Shown one piece after another: positions 25,154-34,602 of a stretch of DNA of 44,394 nucleotides. The notes beneath the pieces are model-generated. The model was given only the letters and a program-made list of their open reading frames with translations. It searched no databases and had not been told where the DNA came from. Each line of letters starts with the position of its first letter. The first letter of the stretch is position 1. Origin of the DNA: an uncultured bacterium (GTDB lineage: Bacteria > Bacteroidota > Bacteroidia > Bacteroidales > Bacteroidaceae); assembly GCA_905214795.1 (NCBI GenBank), contig CAJMNM010000024.1, positions 1-44,394 on the forward strand, in the 5' to 3' direction. Both the position numbers and the translations under genes were made by a program.

Positions 25154-26164
25154 ATGAAATTTCTATATTATTTTATTCTGACACTCTTGTTCTGTACCCA
25201 TTCATCTGTATTGCAGGCACAGAAACAAGCCAAACCCAAAGAGGGAGACGGTGTGACCACTTTCCTGCAACGTTACAATTGTAATACGCCTAAGCTGCGC
25301 AAGGAATTCATGCAGCTTAACAAGAACAAGTTCACCAAAGATGGCGGACTGATTCTTGGACGTACATACACCCTACCCAAAGGTGCCGGCACAACTGAAA
25401 GCAATGAAAGAGGAAGTAAACGCAAGAAAAAAAACACGAAAATATGCGAACCGTTGTTTGGCTCACGTTATGAAAACGTAACTGTCAGCTCACACGATCT
25501 TGAAGGCGCGTGCTTCTATCTTGTCAGCGGTCATGGCGGCCCCGATCCGGGTGCCATAGGCAAAGTGGGTAATAGAGAACTGCACGAAGATGAGTATGCT
25601 TATGACATCATACTTCGATTAGGACGCAGCCTGCTTCAACATGGCGCAAAGGTGTATTTCATCATTCAGGACGAAAAAGACGGCATACGCAATGACCGCT
25701 ATTTGGACAACAGCAAACGTGAAACATGCATGGGCGACCCAATTCCACTGGACCAATTGGCACGATTACAGCAACGCTGCGACAAAATCAATAAACTGTA
25801 TTACAGAGATAAATCAAAATATAAACGGGCTGTATTCATTCATGTAGACAGCCGCAGCAAGACCGACCAGGTGGACGTATTCTTCTATCATTGTGAGGGA
25901 AGCAGGTATGGTCAAAGGCTGGCAGAGCATATTCACGAAACATTCGGACGGAAATATGACAAGCATCAGCCCAACCGTGGCTTCAACGGAACAGTCAGTG
26001 CACGCAATCTGTATGTGCTTAAAAGATCTAATCCACCTGCCGTATTCCTTGAGCTGGGAAACATACAGAACGAAAAAGACCGTAAACGGCTGATTCTTGA
26101 AAGCAACCGTCAGGCACTGGCCGACTGGATATGCCAGGGCATCATAAAGGATTATAAAGACTGA
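25154..26164 (+). CDS. N-acetylmuramoyl-L-alanine amidase (Amidase_3 type), exported
   Basis: This zinc enzyme cuts the bond between muramic acid and the stem peptide in the periplasm. Of 336 residues, 1-22 form a signal peptide (LLFCTHSSVLQAQ). The region up to about residue 110 is basic, with a KRKKKN run, and may be a linker or wall-binding segment. The catalytic domain shows SGHGGPDPGAIG (zinc His), an acidic ELHEDEYAYDI (zinc Glu), FIHVDSRS (zinc His) and the closing VFLELGNIQNEKD with the catalytic Glu. HVDS replaces the more usual HADA/HANA. The signal peptide fixes the start at 25154. Confidence 0.9.
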   Translation: MKFLYYFILTLLFCTHSSVLQAQKQAKPKEGDGVTTFLQRYNCNTPKLRKEFMQLNKNKFTKDGGLILGRTYTLPKGAGTTESNERGSKRKKKNTKICEPLFGSRYENVTVSSHDLEGACFYLVSGHGGPDPGAIGKVGNRELHEDEYAYDIILRLGRSLLQHGAKVYFIIQDEKDGIRNDRYLDNSKRETCMGDPIPLDQLARLQQRCDKINKLYYRDKSKYKRAVFIHVDSRSKTDQVDVFFYHCEGSRYGQRLAEHIHETFGRKYDKHQPNRGFNGTVSARNLYVLKRSNPPAVFLELGNIQNEKDRKRLILESNRQALADWICQGIIKDYKD

Positions 26165-26167
26165 CGG

Positions 26168-27562
26168 TCAAACTCTTGAGCGTGTACAGGATACCACACT
26201 TCCGCAAAGTGTCAGTATACCGGCCAGAAGCATTGCGTCGTGTGACGCCGAATCGCCAAAAAAATGAAACAACAAAGCCACAAGAGCCGCTCCGGTAGTT
26301 TGTCCGACAAGACGTGCTGTTGCCTGCATACCACTGGCACCGCCACTGCGATAAGGCGGAGCAGATGTTAACAACAAATGATTATTGGGCGACTGAAACA
26401 GTCCAAAACCCAGTCCGCACAACATCAGCCGCCATACCATTCCCGAATAATCGGTATCAGTCGGGACATAAGCCAACAAAAAACACCCTATGCTCATAAT
26501 GAACAAACCTACGGCTCCCAATATACCGGGATGAATCTTCGTGGCCAATAGACCGGCAACAGGCGCGGCAAACACAATAACAAGCGGCCATGAGGTCATG
26601 AGCAATCCGGTCTCGACAGCATCCATATGAAATGTCAGATGAAACATAAACGGCAAAGCAACCATAGCCAGCATCTGAGCCGCGAACGAAAGAATGCTGG
26701 TAACTACCGAAAGAGAAAAAACCGGTATGCGTAACAAATCGAACGGTAACATGGGATAAGTCTGGCGCAACTGCGTAATGACAAACCACGTGCCGATACC
26801 GACAAGAAACACAAAACCGCATGCTATCCATCCGATACCGATACCATGCGAAAACGCCTCAATACACCCTATCAGCAAACCAAAAGTGGCGGCATTAAGA
26901 CATGCCGAACGGAAATCGAAATGCCTGCCTTCTATCTTTACCGGATTTTCAGGAAGATATTTGCGCGCCAATATAAATGTCACAATTCCGACAGGTAAAT
27001 TCACAGCAAACAGCCACGGCCAGGAAGCAACAGAAAGAATTGCGGCTGAAAGCGTAGGACCGGTCACAGAGGCCAATGCCACAATCGTAGCATTGAGTCC
27101 GAAGCCTTTCGGAAGATGTTTCTTGGGATAGATGAGTCGCACCAATGACCCGTTTACACTCATCACCATAGCCGCGCCAATACCCTGCACCAGTCTGGAA
27201 GCCACAAGGCTGGGCAAAGACCATGACAGAGCGCAACACAACGAACCTAACGTAAAAAGTATCAGACCACACAGATAGGTTTTCTTAAAACCATATAATT
27301 CACCTATAGAAGAAAACGGCAGCAATGTCATAATAACAACCAACTGAAAGGCATTGATAATCCAGATGGAATCGGACGAAGACACCGCCAGCTCTTTAGC
27401 TATATTGGGCAATGCCACATTACATATCGTTCCGTCAATGACGGACAAGAACAAACCTGAAAAAATGGCCACTACAGCATAGTAAAGATGCCGCCCGTGG
27501 AGTCCGTCCCATTTCAGGTCGCCCACAATCTTACCGTCCTGTTCTACCTTGTTTTCTTGCAT
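26168..27562 (-). CDS. MFS multidrug exporter, DHA2 (EmrB/QacA) family
   Basis: The 464-residue polytopic protein resembles drug:proton antiporters. It shows the DHA2-type first helix FSGLFLSVIDGTICNVALPNIAKEL, the loop motif SIGELYGFKKTYLCGLILF and the antiporter motif C-like segment around LASVTGPTLSAAIL. About 13-14 membrane segments are visible. It lies convergent with the amidase gene with only 3 bp between stops, and downstream of mrp by about 118 bp. No dedicated regulator or adaptor gene is adjacent. Confidence 0.9.
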   Translation of the reverse strand: MQENKVEQDGKIVGDLKWDGLHGRHLYYAVVAIFSGLFLSVIDGTICNVALPNIAKELAVSSSDSIWIINAFQLVVIMTLLPFSSIGELYGFKKTYLCGLILFTLGSLCCALSWSLPSLVASRLVQGIGAAMVMSVNGSLVRLIYPKKHLPKGFGLNATIVALASVTGPTLSAAILSVASWPWLFAVNLPVGIVTFILARKYLPENPVKIEGRHFDFRSACLNAATFGLLIGCIEAFSHGIGIGWIACGFVFLVGIGTWFVITQLRQTYPMLPFDLLRIPVFSLSVVTSILSFAAQMLAMVALPFMFHLTFHMDAVETGLLMTSWPLVIVFAAPVAGLLATKIHPGILGAVGLFIMSIGCFLLAYVPTDTDYSGMVWRLMLCGLGFGLFQSPNNHLLLTSAPPYRSGGASGMQATARLVGQTTGAALVALLFHFFGDSASHDAMLLAGILTLCGSVVSCTRSRV

Positions 27563-27590
27563 ATACGTTTACACTGATTTATAAAATATT

Positions 27591-27646
27591 ACCGGCATGG
27601 TATGAGAAACGGCCTTACACTGCCGCATCTTATACCGTACCGGTGT
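27591..27646 (-). terminator. Imperfect stem-loop after mrp
   Basis: ACCGGCATGGTAT (27591-27603) pairs imperfectly with ATACCGTACCGGT (27632-27644), with an inner CGGC/GCCG hairpin. Read on the minus strand it follows the mrp stop and leads into an AT-rich TAATATTTTAT. It could be a weak terminator. Confidence 0.35.
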
Positions 27647-27680
27647 AATAATGATATACCCCGCAAAAAGCTGGTGTATT

Positions 27681-28781
27681 TTACTTCTTAACCTCTACAA
27701 TATGAGTAGGTGCCTGTTCCGCATTGCGGCGATCGGTTTCCTCTACTACGCGACGGGCAAACTCCATAAACGCCTGTCCCATTACGCTGTCGTCGTTCAG
27801 TGCCTCGGGAGTACCTTTATCACCGTTCTCACAAATGCTTTGTACAATAGGAATCTGTCCCAGCAAAGGTACGTTCATCTCTTCAGCCAACTGCTTTACG
27901 CCCTCTTTACCAAACAGATAATATTTATTTTCGGGCAATTCGGCCGGTGTAAACCATGACATGTTCTCTACCAGTCCAAGAATAGGCACGTTGACCTTAT
28001 CGTTCTGATACATGTTGATACCTTTACGCGCGTCGGCCAAAGCCACTTTCTGTGGTGTGCTGACAATAACCGCACCTGTGATAGGCAGCGTCTGCACCAG
28101 TGTCAAGTGAATGTCGCTCGTTCCGGGAGGGGTGTCGAGAATAAAATAATCCAAATCGCCCCAGTAAGCGTCGCCAATCAATTGTTTTAAGGCATTGCAT
28201 GCCATGGCTCCACGCCACAGCGTAGCCTGATCGGGACTGACAAAGAACCCGATTGACAACATCTTGATGCCGTAGCTCTCAATAGGGATTATCAGGTCAC
28301 GCCCTTCTATACGCTCCGCATAGGGATGGGCATCTTCAACATGGAACATCTTCGGCATACTCGGTCCGAAAATATCGGTATCGAGCAATCCTACTTTATA
28401 ACCCAGTTTAGCCAAAGCTACAGCCAAATTGGCCGCGATGGTAGACTTTCCGACTCCACCCTTGCCCGATGAAACCGCAATAATGTTCTTTACCCCCGGC
28501 AACAGCTGACCAACCTCAGGACGGGGTGCCTGCAAGGTCTTGGTTTTGATTTCCACCTCTACTTCTTTACCTACATAAGCGTGAATGGCCGCCTCAGCCG
28601 CTTTCATGATTGACTTGAGGAAGGGGTCGGTAGGTTTATCGAAAATCAACGAAAAGCTGACGTGAAGACCGCTGATGCGTAAGTCGTCTTCCACCATACC
28701 GGCCTCGACAATATTCTTACCTGTACCCGGATAACGCACTGTAGCCAGCGCGTCCATAATCATTTTTGGATATAAAGTCAT
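27681..28781 (-). CDS. apbC: Mrp/NBP35-type iron-sulfur carrier ATPase
   Basis: A cytoplasmic P-loop ATPase that carries and delivers Fe-S clusters. Of 366 residues, about 1-90 form the MIP18-like (DUF59) domain; the ATPase domain opens with the deviant Walker A SSGKGGVGKST (near residue 106) and continues with LLDTDIFGPSMPKMF and LDTPPGTSDIHL. At the usual CxxC position many relatives have (ENMS-F-C-x-x-C) this one reads ENMSWFTPAELPEN, so the cysteines are absent, which limits cluster binding at that site. It follows trmB by 33 bp and is probably co-transcribed. Confidence 0.92.
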   Translation of the reverse strand: MTLYPKMIMDALATVRYPGTGKNIVEAGMVEDDLRISGLHVSFSLIFDKPTDPFLKSIMKAAEAAIHAYVGKEVEVEIKTKTLQAPRPEVGQLLPGVKNIIAVSSGKGGVGKSTIAANLAVALAKLGYKVGLLDTDIFGPSMPKMFHVEDAHPYAERIEGRDLIIPIESYGIKMLSIGFFVSPDQATLWRGAMACNALKQLIGDAYWGDLDYFILDTPPGTSDIHLTLVQTLPITGAVIVSTPQKVALADARKGINMYQNDKVNVPILGLVENMSWFTPAELPENKYYLFGKEGVKQLAEEMNVPLLGQIPIVQSICENGDKGTPEALNDDSVMGQAFMEFARRVVEETDRRNAEQAPTHIVEVKK

Positions 28782-28814
28782 TATTATATATATTTTTTAT
28801 TATGATTCGAATAT

Positions 28815-29594
28815 TTATTTACTGGTTTTCAACCCACTGCGTTTACTACGGTTATAGCTACGGTAATCATCAAGTTCAATCTCAACATCGGGTTCTTCAA
28901 GGCTTCCGTCCTTAGGCAGTCTGAAACGCATGTATTTGATATTGAGCCCGCGATCTATCCATTGCTGTTCATAATAGGTCTGAATACCCAGAATGCGTGC
29001 CTCTTCGGTATCGGGATACTCGGCCAATACGCTGTGATAGAGGTCTGTAGTAGAGAACTCTAACGGCAAATGATTACGCTCTACCATATAGGCAGTGTAA
29101 GTAAAAAGGAAATTAGAGTCTGTCTTCAGGTGAATCAGTCCGCCATCGGTCAGAAACTGACGGTAACGGTCCATAAAATAAGTGGATGTCAGACGCTTTG
29201 TAGCTTTTTTCATCTGAGGGTCGCTGAACGTGAGCCATATCTCGCTGACCTCGCCGGGCGCAAAGAAACGTTCTATAATCTCAATGTTTGTACGCAGAAA
29301 GGCCACATTGGGCAGTCCTTCGCGCAATGCCTCTGTAGCACCGGTCCACATCCGTGCGCCTTTTATGTCTACACCGATAAAGTTTTTCTCCGGAAAAAGT
29401 CGGGCCAGCCCCACGGTATATTCCCCTCGCCCACAGCCCAGTTCCAGTACTATGGGATTATCATTCTTAAAAAAATCGGCATGCCAGCGTCCTTGCATCT
29501 CAAAAGGAACATGTTCGGCCACCGAATAAGGATATTCAAACACATGTGGATAACTTGCCATATCGGCAAACTTTGCTAATTTCCCTTTTCCCAT
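28815..29594 (-). CDS. trmB: tRNA (guanine-46-N7)-methyltransferase
   Basis: It methylates G46 in the variable loop of tRNAs using SAM. I chose ATG 29594 (259 residues): a TTG at 29624 is in frame but lies inside the -7 promoter box. Motifs are VLELGCGRGEYTVGLA (SAM binding), FIGVDIKGARMW, and IWLTFSDPQMKKATKRL, the family's PDPxxK-type substrate motif with Ser and Gln variants. The lysine- and arginine-rich C-terminus fits tRNA contact. It is upstream of mrp in a two-gene unit. Confidence 0.93.
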   Translation of the reverse strand: MGKGKLAKFADMASYPHVFEYPYSVAEHVPFEMQGRWHADFFKNDNPIVLELGCGRGEYTVGLARLFPEKNFIGVDIKGARMWTGATEALREGLPNVAFLRTNIEIIERFFAPGEVSEIWLTFSDPQMKKATKRLTSTYFMDRYRQFLTDGGLIHLKTDSNFLFTYTAYMVERNHLPLEFSTTDLYHSVLAEYPDTEEARILGIQTYYEQQWIDRGLNIKYMRFRLPKDGSLEEPDVEIELDDYRSYNRSKRSGLKTSK

Positions 29595-29621
29595 ATATAC
29601 TGAAGGTATAATTCGTTTGTG

Positions 29622-29629
29622 CAAAAATA
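29622..29629 (-). promoter_or_regulatory. -7 box of the trmB-mrp operon
   Basis: TATTTTTG on the minus strand matches the consensus, about 28 bp before the ATG at 29594. No clear -33 TTTG is seen. Confidence 0.45.
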
Positions 29630-29862
29630 CACATTTTTATCGGGAAATATTGGGTTTTAACACTCAAAAACATCCTGATGCCATTTCCTTATACACTCAA
29701 TTGCAAACTATCGCTTCAATACGGAAACGGACCAATCACTGTTTATCTAAAGTTTGTATTTGTTTCTATTAATATTTATACCTAACTCTGACAAGCTTCA
29801 ATAAAATGATTATCTTAAAATACGGACTACAAACAGTACAAGAACTCTTACAGATTATAAAA
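29630..29862. other. Intergenic stretch, nothing recognised
   Basis: AT-rich spacer between the trmB promoter and the terminator of the DUF975 gene. I see no gene or clear repeat in it. Confidence 0.5.
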
Positions 29863-29905
29863 ATAACGCATGGCAGAAGTTTTTCCAACTTACACCATGC
29901 GTTAT
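29863..29905 (-). terminator. Terminator of the ilvE-DUF975 unit
   Basis: ATAACGCATGG (29863-29873) and CCATGCGTTAT (29895-29905) form an 11-bp stem, with an inner AAGT/ACTT stem above a 3x3 internal loop. On the minus strand the stem is followed by TTTTTATAAT. It lies 24 bp after the DUF975 stop codon. Confidence 0.8.
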
Positions 29906-29928
29906 CTAAATATGCAGTCAAAAACAAG

Positions 29929-30555
29929 TTATGCCAATTCAGCTTTCAGCTTATCTTGATACTCATTTTTTACATCTTCGTAAAAATGTGCCGTAGCGGT
30001 CTGCACGTACGGACCTAACCATAAGAAACCGATACCCAACGTCAGAATTGAAAGAAGCATCCAACCGATAAAGGTCAACTGCAAATAGAACAAATCGAAT
30101 TTGTGGCCTTTCATCATCGCCATGCTTCGCTCTATCGCAGCATTGAACTTCATTTCGGGATTGTCGCGCATGACGTACATGGTCATGGCATACGAATAAC
30201 CTTTGATTATACCGGGAACTATCAGCAACAATGTCCATAGGAAGATATAGACATACATCAGCAGAGTTGTTCCGAAAACCTTGCCATATTCTCTGAATCC
30301 GTCAAAAAGTTGCCCGACACGACAGCTCTCTCCGGTACGGATGCTGTCAAGAAAGGCTACTGTAAAGCCATAGTAAATGGGACAAAGAAGCAATTGAATA
30401 ATATTGCCAATCTGATAAGATACAAACTCATTGGCTCCAATTGGTATAGCTCCCATAATCAAGCCATAGACCAACGTCAAGACAACTGCGTCTCCCCACT
30501 TTCCAGAAAGCGCAGCGCGGGCTGCGGCTCTATGTTCTTTTGCACTTCTAATCAT
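29929..30555 (-). CDS. DUF975-family integral membrane protein
   Basis: The 208-residue protein starts with the family's typical MIRSAKEHRAAARAALSGKWGDAV, an amphipathic segment, followed by four to five hydrophobic segments (about 26-45, 53-75, 100-120, 150-185). A conserved stretch after the third helix reads YSYAMTMYVMRDNPEMKFNAAIERSMAMMKGHKFDLF. Function is unknown. It begins 44 bp after ilvE and is followed by a terminator, so it may be the second gene of that unit. Confidence 0.88.
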   Translation of the reverse strand: MIRSAKEHRAAARAALSGKWGDAVVLTLVYGLIMGAIPIGANEFVSYQIGNIIQLLLCPIYYGFTVAFLDSIRTGESCRVGQLFDGFREYGKVFGTTLLMYVYIFLWTLLLIVPGIIKGYSYAMTMYVMRDNPEMKFNAAIERSMAMMKGHKFDLFYLQLTFIGWMLLSILTLGIGFLWLGPYVQTATAHFYEDVKNEYQDKLKAELA

Positions 30556-30599
30556 GGTTCAGAATATTTAAGGTTTAAGTTTTCAAATTCGGCTCTGCA

Positions 30600-31622
30600 T
30601 CATTCAATCACCACCGTGGTCCATCCGTGAATATCTGGCTCAATACCGTACTGGATGTTGCGCAGGTGATTATAAAGCTTGGTACAAACAGGTCCCGGCT
30701 TGCCGTCCTTACTGATGACATAACTCTTCTTGTTCTCCAAATCATCAATACGCTCTATCGGACTGATTACAGCAGCGGTTCCGCAAGCTCCTGCTTCCTC
30801 GAATGTAGACAATTCTTCTTCAGGTATCTGACGACGCTCTACTTTCATTCCCATATCCTCGGCCAGTTGCATCAAACTCTTATTGGTGATAGACGGCAAA
30901 ATGGAAGTTGACTTTGGAGTAACATAGGTATTATTCTTGATACCGAAGAAATTAGCGGCACCACACTCATCAATATACTTCTTTTCCTTTGCGTCGAGAT
31001 AGAACTCACAGGAATATCCCAAATCATGGGCCATTTTATTGGCACGCAGACTGGCCGCATAGTTTCCGCCGACTTTATAAATACCGGTTCCGAGCGGAGC
31101 TGAACGATCGTACTCACGGATAATCACGTAAGGATTGGTTGCGAAACCTCCTTTAAAATAAGGTCCTACCGGTGTAACAAATATCACGAACAGGTATTCG
31201 CTGGCCGGATGAACACCTACCTGGGCGCCAGTACCAATCAACAGCGGACGGATGTATAATGTCGCTCCACTCTCATACGGCGGAATGAAACGCTCGTTAA
31301 GGCGTACCACTTTCTTAACCATCTCTTCGAAACGTTCGGTCGGAAGTTCCGGCATAAGAATACCACGGCAAGTACTCTGCAAACGGGCTGCATTCTCGTC
31401 CATGCGGAATACACGCACCTTACCGTCAGGACAGCGATAAGCCTTTAAGCCTTCGAAGGCTTCCTGCCCATAATGCAGACAGGTAGCTGCCATATGAATA
31501 TTGATAGTGGCTTCTGAACATACCTCAATTTCTCCCCACGCGCCGTTACGATAGTAACAACGTACATTATAGTCGGTCGGCATATAACCGAAGGACAAAT
31601 TCGACCAGTCAATTTCTTTCAT
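30600..31622 (-). CDS. ilvE: Branched-chain amino acid aminotransferase
   Basis: This PLP enzyme interconverts Leu, Ile and Val with their 2-oxo acids. The 340-residue protein (ATG 31622; a GTG lies one codon earlier) is of the eukaryote-like class: CLHYGQEAFEGLKAYRC near residue 50, FRMDENAARLQ, PLLIGTGAQVGV, TGIYKVGGNYAAS with the PLP lysine, and EAGACGTAAVISPI near the C-terminus. It has its own promoter (31656-31688). Confidence 0.95.
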   Translation of the reverse strand: MKEIDWSNLSFGYMPTDYNVRCYYRNGAWGEIEVCSEATINIHMAATCLHYGQEAFEGLKAYRCPDGKVRVFRMDENAARLQSTCRGILMPELPTERFEEMVKKVVRLNERFIPPYESGATLYIRPLLIGTGAQVGVHPASEYLFVIFVTPVGPYFKGGFATNPYVIIREYDRSAPLGTGIYKVGGNYAASLRANKMAHDLGYSCEFYLDAKEKKYIDECGAANFFGIKNNTYVTPKSTSILPSITNKSLMQLAEDMGMKVERRQIPEEELSTFEEAGACGTAAVISPIERIDDLENKKSYVISKDGKPGPVCTKLYNHLRNIQYGIEPDIHGWTTVVIE

Positions 31623-31655
31623 CACTATTATATTTTATATCTTACATTATGAAGA

Positions 31656-31688
31656 CAAAATTATACAAAAAACAAACATCAAAACAAA
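31656..31688 (-). promoter_or_regulatory. Promoter of ilvE
   Basis: On the minus strand TTTG (31685-31688), 21-bp spacer, TAATTTTG (31656-31663); the ATG follows about 33 bp later. Confidence 0.55.
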
Positions 31689-31713
31689 AAATCTTAAAAA
31701 ATATTTCAATTTA

Positions 31714-31917
31714 TTACTCTTTTTCCACGTTTTGCAGGATTTTTTGTATTTCCTCATCCGTGGCATAAAGTCTTTCTTTGCAAAACGCAATCAGCTGTTG
31801 AGCCTCTTTGAGCTGAGCGGCGAGTTTGTCTATTCCCTGTTCGTTATTCTCGACCTGACGCACCAATTCCTCCAGACGGGCCATTGCTGTCTCATAAGTC
31901 AGTTTTTCCTTTGCCAT
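31714..31917 (-). CDS. xseB: Exodeoxyribonuclease VII small subunit
   Basis: A 67-residue helical protein with the XseB signature: LTYETAMARLEELVRQVENNEQGIDKLAAQLKEA is read as two helices joined by a short turn. It forms the multi-subunit nuclease with XseA, whose gene ends 19 bp upstream. Size and order are standard. Confidence 0.93.
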   Translation of the reverse strand: MAKEKLTYETAMARLEELVRQVENNEQGIDKLAAQLKEAQQLIAFCKERLYATDEEIQKILQNVEKE

Positions 31918-31936
31918 ATTCTATTCTTCTAAATCA

Positions 31937-33235
31937 TTATTCTACTACAGAATGTATCTCTCCCTTTGCCAGGCGGGTAGTAATCTTATCACCGGCCTTC
32001 AGTTGTGTGACATCACGCACAAGTTCCGTCCCGTGAAACGTCATACTGTATCCACGTTTCAACAACAAGTCAGGATTGGCAGCCTCACAACGTTGTTCCA
32101 GAAGTTTGAGTTTAAACTGTTCACGTTCCAACACTACCGGCCATCGCGTTATCATTCTCTCCTGCATCATGTCCAGTTTATGTCTGTCACCGGCTACACG
32201 CTGCATGGCCGCGTGACGCAAACGTTGCGCCCAGACATCCAGACGATGGCACCCTTCTGATTTAAGACGTGAAAAAATTAAGGGTAAACGACTGACCTGA
32301 CGCTCAAGCCGTTCATGCTCATGATCCATCAGATGATTGGCTCCGTGTAGAAGCAGACTCCGCAGTTCCTCGAGTCTTGATGCCGTCTCCAACTGATGGG
32401 ATATCAAAAAAGCGGCTGCCGCCGTGGGTGTCTTTACCCGAGTATGGGACACCATATCCAACACTGTATCATCACGCTCGTGGCCAATTCCTGTAATCAC
32501 AGGTATCGGAAACTGGGCACAGCTTGCCGCCAACAGATAAGTATCGAAACCGGACAAATCGCTGGTTGCCCCTCCACCACGGATAATAACAACCACATCC
32601 CAGGAATCCCGTTCCTCTAATATGTCATCGAGCGCCTTGAGTACGGTCGGTTCTACTCTGTCACCCTGCATGACAGCAGGAAACAATTTAACCCGGAATC
32701 TGAAATGATACTGATTATGGAGAAGTTGATTACAGAAATCGCCATAACCGGCCGCCGTAGCCGAGGAAATGACAGCCACACGATTGGCAAGAAGCGGCAT
32801 ACGGAGTTCCTTATTGTCGTTTAAAATACCTTCTTGCTCTAACTGCAACAGAATTTCTTTCCTACGACGCGCGATATCTCCAATTGTATAAGACGGATCG
32901 ATGTCAACAACGGTCAATGAATAACCGTAAAGTTCATGAAAGCTCACATGCACATTTACCAGAACTTTGAGACCCGGCACCAGCATCTGGCCGGTTTCCC
33001 GTTCAAAATAAGGTTTCAGAAGTTTATAAGTGGAGTTCCATATCGTTCCGCGTGCTTTAGCAATAAGCTGACGCCCGGTACGGTCCTTTTCAACAAATTC
33101 CACATAGCAATGTCCATTATACCCTTCGCGCACCTCACTCAGTTCGGCCTGCAACCAGTAATCCTCAGTAAGTGTGGCCTCAAGTGTGCCACGCACCAGA
33201 CTGTTCAATTCATATAAGGTCAGAGCATGTGCCAT
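31937..33235 (-). CDS. xseA: Exodeoxyribonuclease VII large subunit
   Basis: XseA is the catalytic subunit of the single-strand DNA exonuclease. The 432-residue protein has an N-terminal OB-fold (SLVRGTLEATLTEDYWLQAELSEVREGYNGHCYVEF), the nuclease core with VAVISSATAAGYGDF, VVIIRGGGATSDLSGFD and PVITGIGHERDDTVLD, a long helical region, and a C-terminal beta stretch (KRGYSMT). It begins 3 bp after mnmA ends and is followed by xseB, so mnmA-xseA-xseB form one transcription unit. Confidence 0.95.
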   Translation of the reverse strand: MAHALTLYELNSLVRGTLEATLTEDYWLQAELSEVREGYNGHCYVEFVEKDRTGRQLIAKARGTIWNSTYKLLKPYFERETGQMLVPGLKVLVNVHVSFHELYGYSLTVVDIDPSYTIGDIARRRKEILLQLEQEGILNDNKELRMPLLANRVAVISSATAAGYGDFCNQLLHNQYHFRFRVKLFPAVMQGDRVEPTVLKALDDILEERDSWDVVVIIRGGGATSDLSGFDTYLLAASCAQFPIPVITGIGHERDDTVLDMVSHTRVKTPTAAAAFLISHQLETASRLEELRSLLLHGANHLMDHEHERLERQVSRLPLIFSRLKSEGCHRLDVWAQRLRHAAMQRVAGDRHKLDMMQERMITRWPVVLEREQFKLKLLEQRCEAANPDLLLKRGYSMTFHGTELVRDVTQLKAGDKITTRLAKGEIHSVVE

Positions 33236-33238
33236 AAA

Positions 33239-34375
33239 CTATTGAACCAAATAAGCAGACAATCCTTTTTGAGAAACAATCATGGCTCCTCCAACCATTT
33301 TATCGCCTACATAGAATACGGCCGACTGACCGGGAGTAACAGCAGAGGCAGGTTGTTTAAAATGCACCAGCAGACAATCGGAACTGCTAACTTCATCAGG
33401 AAACAGATTCTCGACACGTCGGACCGTACAGGGCAAAGGCATACTGCGATAGCGTATCCGCACAGTCAGTTCTTCGTCCATCAAGGCTTGCTCGTCGACA
33501 ATCTGAGTAAAACCCACCAACATATCGCTTGTTTCCAATTGTACGGCATCGCCCAGCATCACAGTATTCTTAGCCGCATTAAGCCTCAACACGAATGCCG
33601 GTTTACCCAAAGCTATGCCAAGACCTTTTCGCTGACCAACGGTGTAATAAGGAAAGCCCTGATGGGTGCCGATAATCTTGCCTTTCGCATCTACAAACTT
33701 ACCGGGACCTACCCGCCGGTCAAGATCGGGAACCTGCTCTTTCAGAAAGTCACGATAATCCTTATCTATAAAACAAACTTCCATAGACTCTCCCTGACGG
33801 GCTTTTATTTCAAAGCCTTTATCGGCAAGATATTGACGGACATCTGTTTTTTCCATACCACCGAGAGGAAAGAGACAGCGTTTGAGTACATCCTGACCGA
33901 GACGCCACAAAAAATAAGACTGGTCTTTATGCTTGTCTTTACCACAATACAGAAAATAACGACCATTTTCCTGCTTTACCTGTACATAGTGGCCTGTAGC
34001 TATATAAGCGCAATCGAGTTTGTCGGCCCATTCCTGCAACATACGGAATTTAAACAACGGATTGCACATCACACATGGATTGGGAGTGCGGCCGGCAAGA
34101 TATTCATCTATAAAATTCTTCACGACAACCTGTTTGAACGCTTCACGCTCATCGGCCACATGATGTTCGATACCCAGTCTGTCGGCCAGACTGCGGGCCT
34201 CACATATAAAATCGGGCTGCTCCTGACTGTCATTACTGAACTGGCGTGGCAAGTCCCAGACCCGCATTGTGACACCCACCACTTCGTAGCCCTGCTCCTG
34301 TAACATCATACATACCGCAGAGCTATCTATACCTCCGGACATTCCGACCAATACACGTTTCTGATTCATTGTCAT
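33239..34375 (-). CDS. mnmA: tRNA-specific 2-thiouridylase
   Basis: It adds sulfur to U34 of tRNAs for Lys, Glu and Gln. The 378-residue protein begins with the PP-loop VLVGMSGGIDSSAVCMML. The first catalytic cysteine is in GRTPNPCVMCN and the second in ESMEVCFI, both present; YYTVGQRKGLGIA is a further family motif. A second ATG two codons in (34369) is an equally good start. A -7 box lies at 34394-34401. Confidence 0.95.
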   Translation of the reverse strand: MTMNQKRVLVGMSGGIDSSAVCMMLQEQGYEVVGVTMRVWDLPRQFSNDSQEQPDFICEARSLADRLGIEHHVADEREAFKQVVVKNFIDEYLAGRTPNPCVMCNPLFKFRMLQEWADKLDCAYIATGHYVQVKQENGRYFLYCGKDKHKDQSYFLWRLGQDVLKRCLFPLGGMEKTDVRQYLADKGFEIKARQGESMEVCFIDKDYRDFLKEQVPDLDRRVGPGKFVDAKGKIIGTHQGFPYYTVGQRKGLGIALGKPAFVLRLNAAKNTVMLGDAVQLETSDMLVGFTQIVDEQALMDEELTVRIRYRSMPLPCTVRRVENLFPDEVSSSDCLLVHFKQPASAVTPGQSAVFYVGDKMVGGAMIVSQKGLSAYLVQ

Positions 34376-34393
34376 TCTGATTTTTTATAAATG

Positions 34394-34401
34394 CAAATAT
34401 A
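34394..34401 (-). promoter_or_regulatory. -7 box of the mnmA-xseA-xseB operon
   Basis: TATATTTG on the minus strand, about 19 bp before the ATG; no good -33 box was seen. Confidence 0.45.
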
Positions 34402-34526
34402 AATATTAATTCTGGTTTTCCGTTTTCAGGTCCTCACCTTTTAAATAACCTTATCACAGAACTTACAGAGTATTAAAACCGATACGGCATAAAAATCTGT
34501 CTTCTTACGTTTTTTATTTCATTTGA

Positions 34527-34557
34527 TTGGACTTACTATCCGAACTTATTAATTTTG
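34527..34557 (+). promoter_or_regulatory. Promoter of the NUDIX hydrolase gene
   Basis: TAATTTTG (34550-34557) with TTGG (34527-34530) 19 bp upstream as a weak -33 box. It overlaps the first possible in-frame TTG (34555), so translation should start downstream. Confidence 0.45.
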
Positions 34558-34602
34558 CTCCTGCAAAAAGAAAAATTACTGGTAAAATCGCTATATACTA
34601 TT

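Noticed and set aside
33227..34303. A 358-codon open frame on the plus strand opposite mnmA
   Set aside because: It is the antisense shadow of a clear mnmA gene with both catalytic cysteines, and its translation shows no family features.
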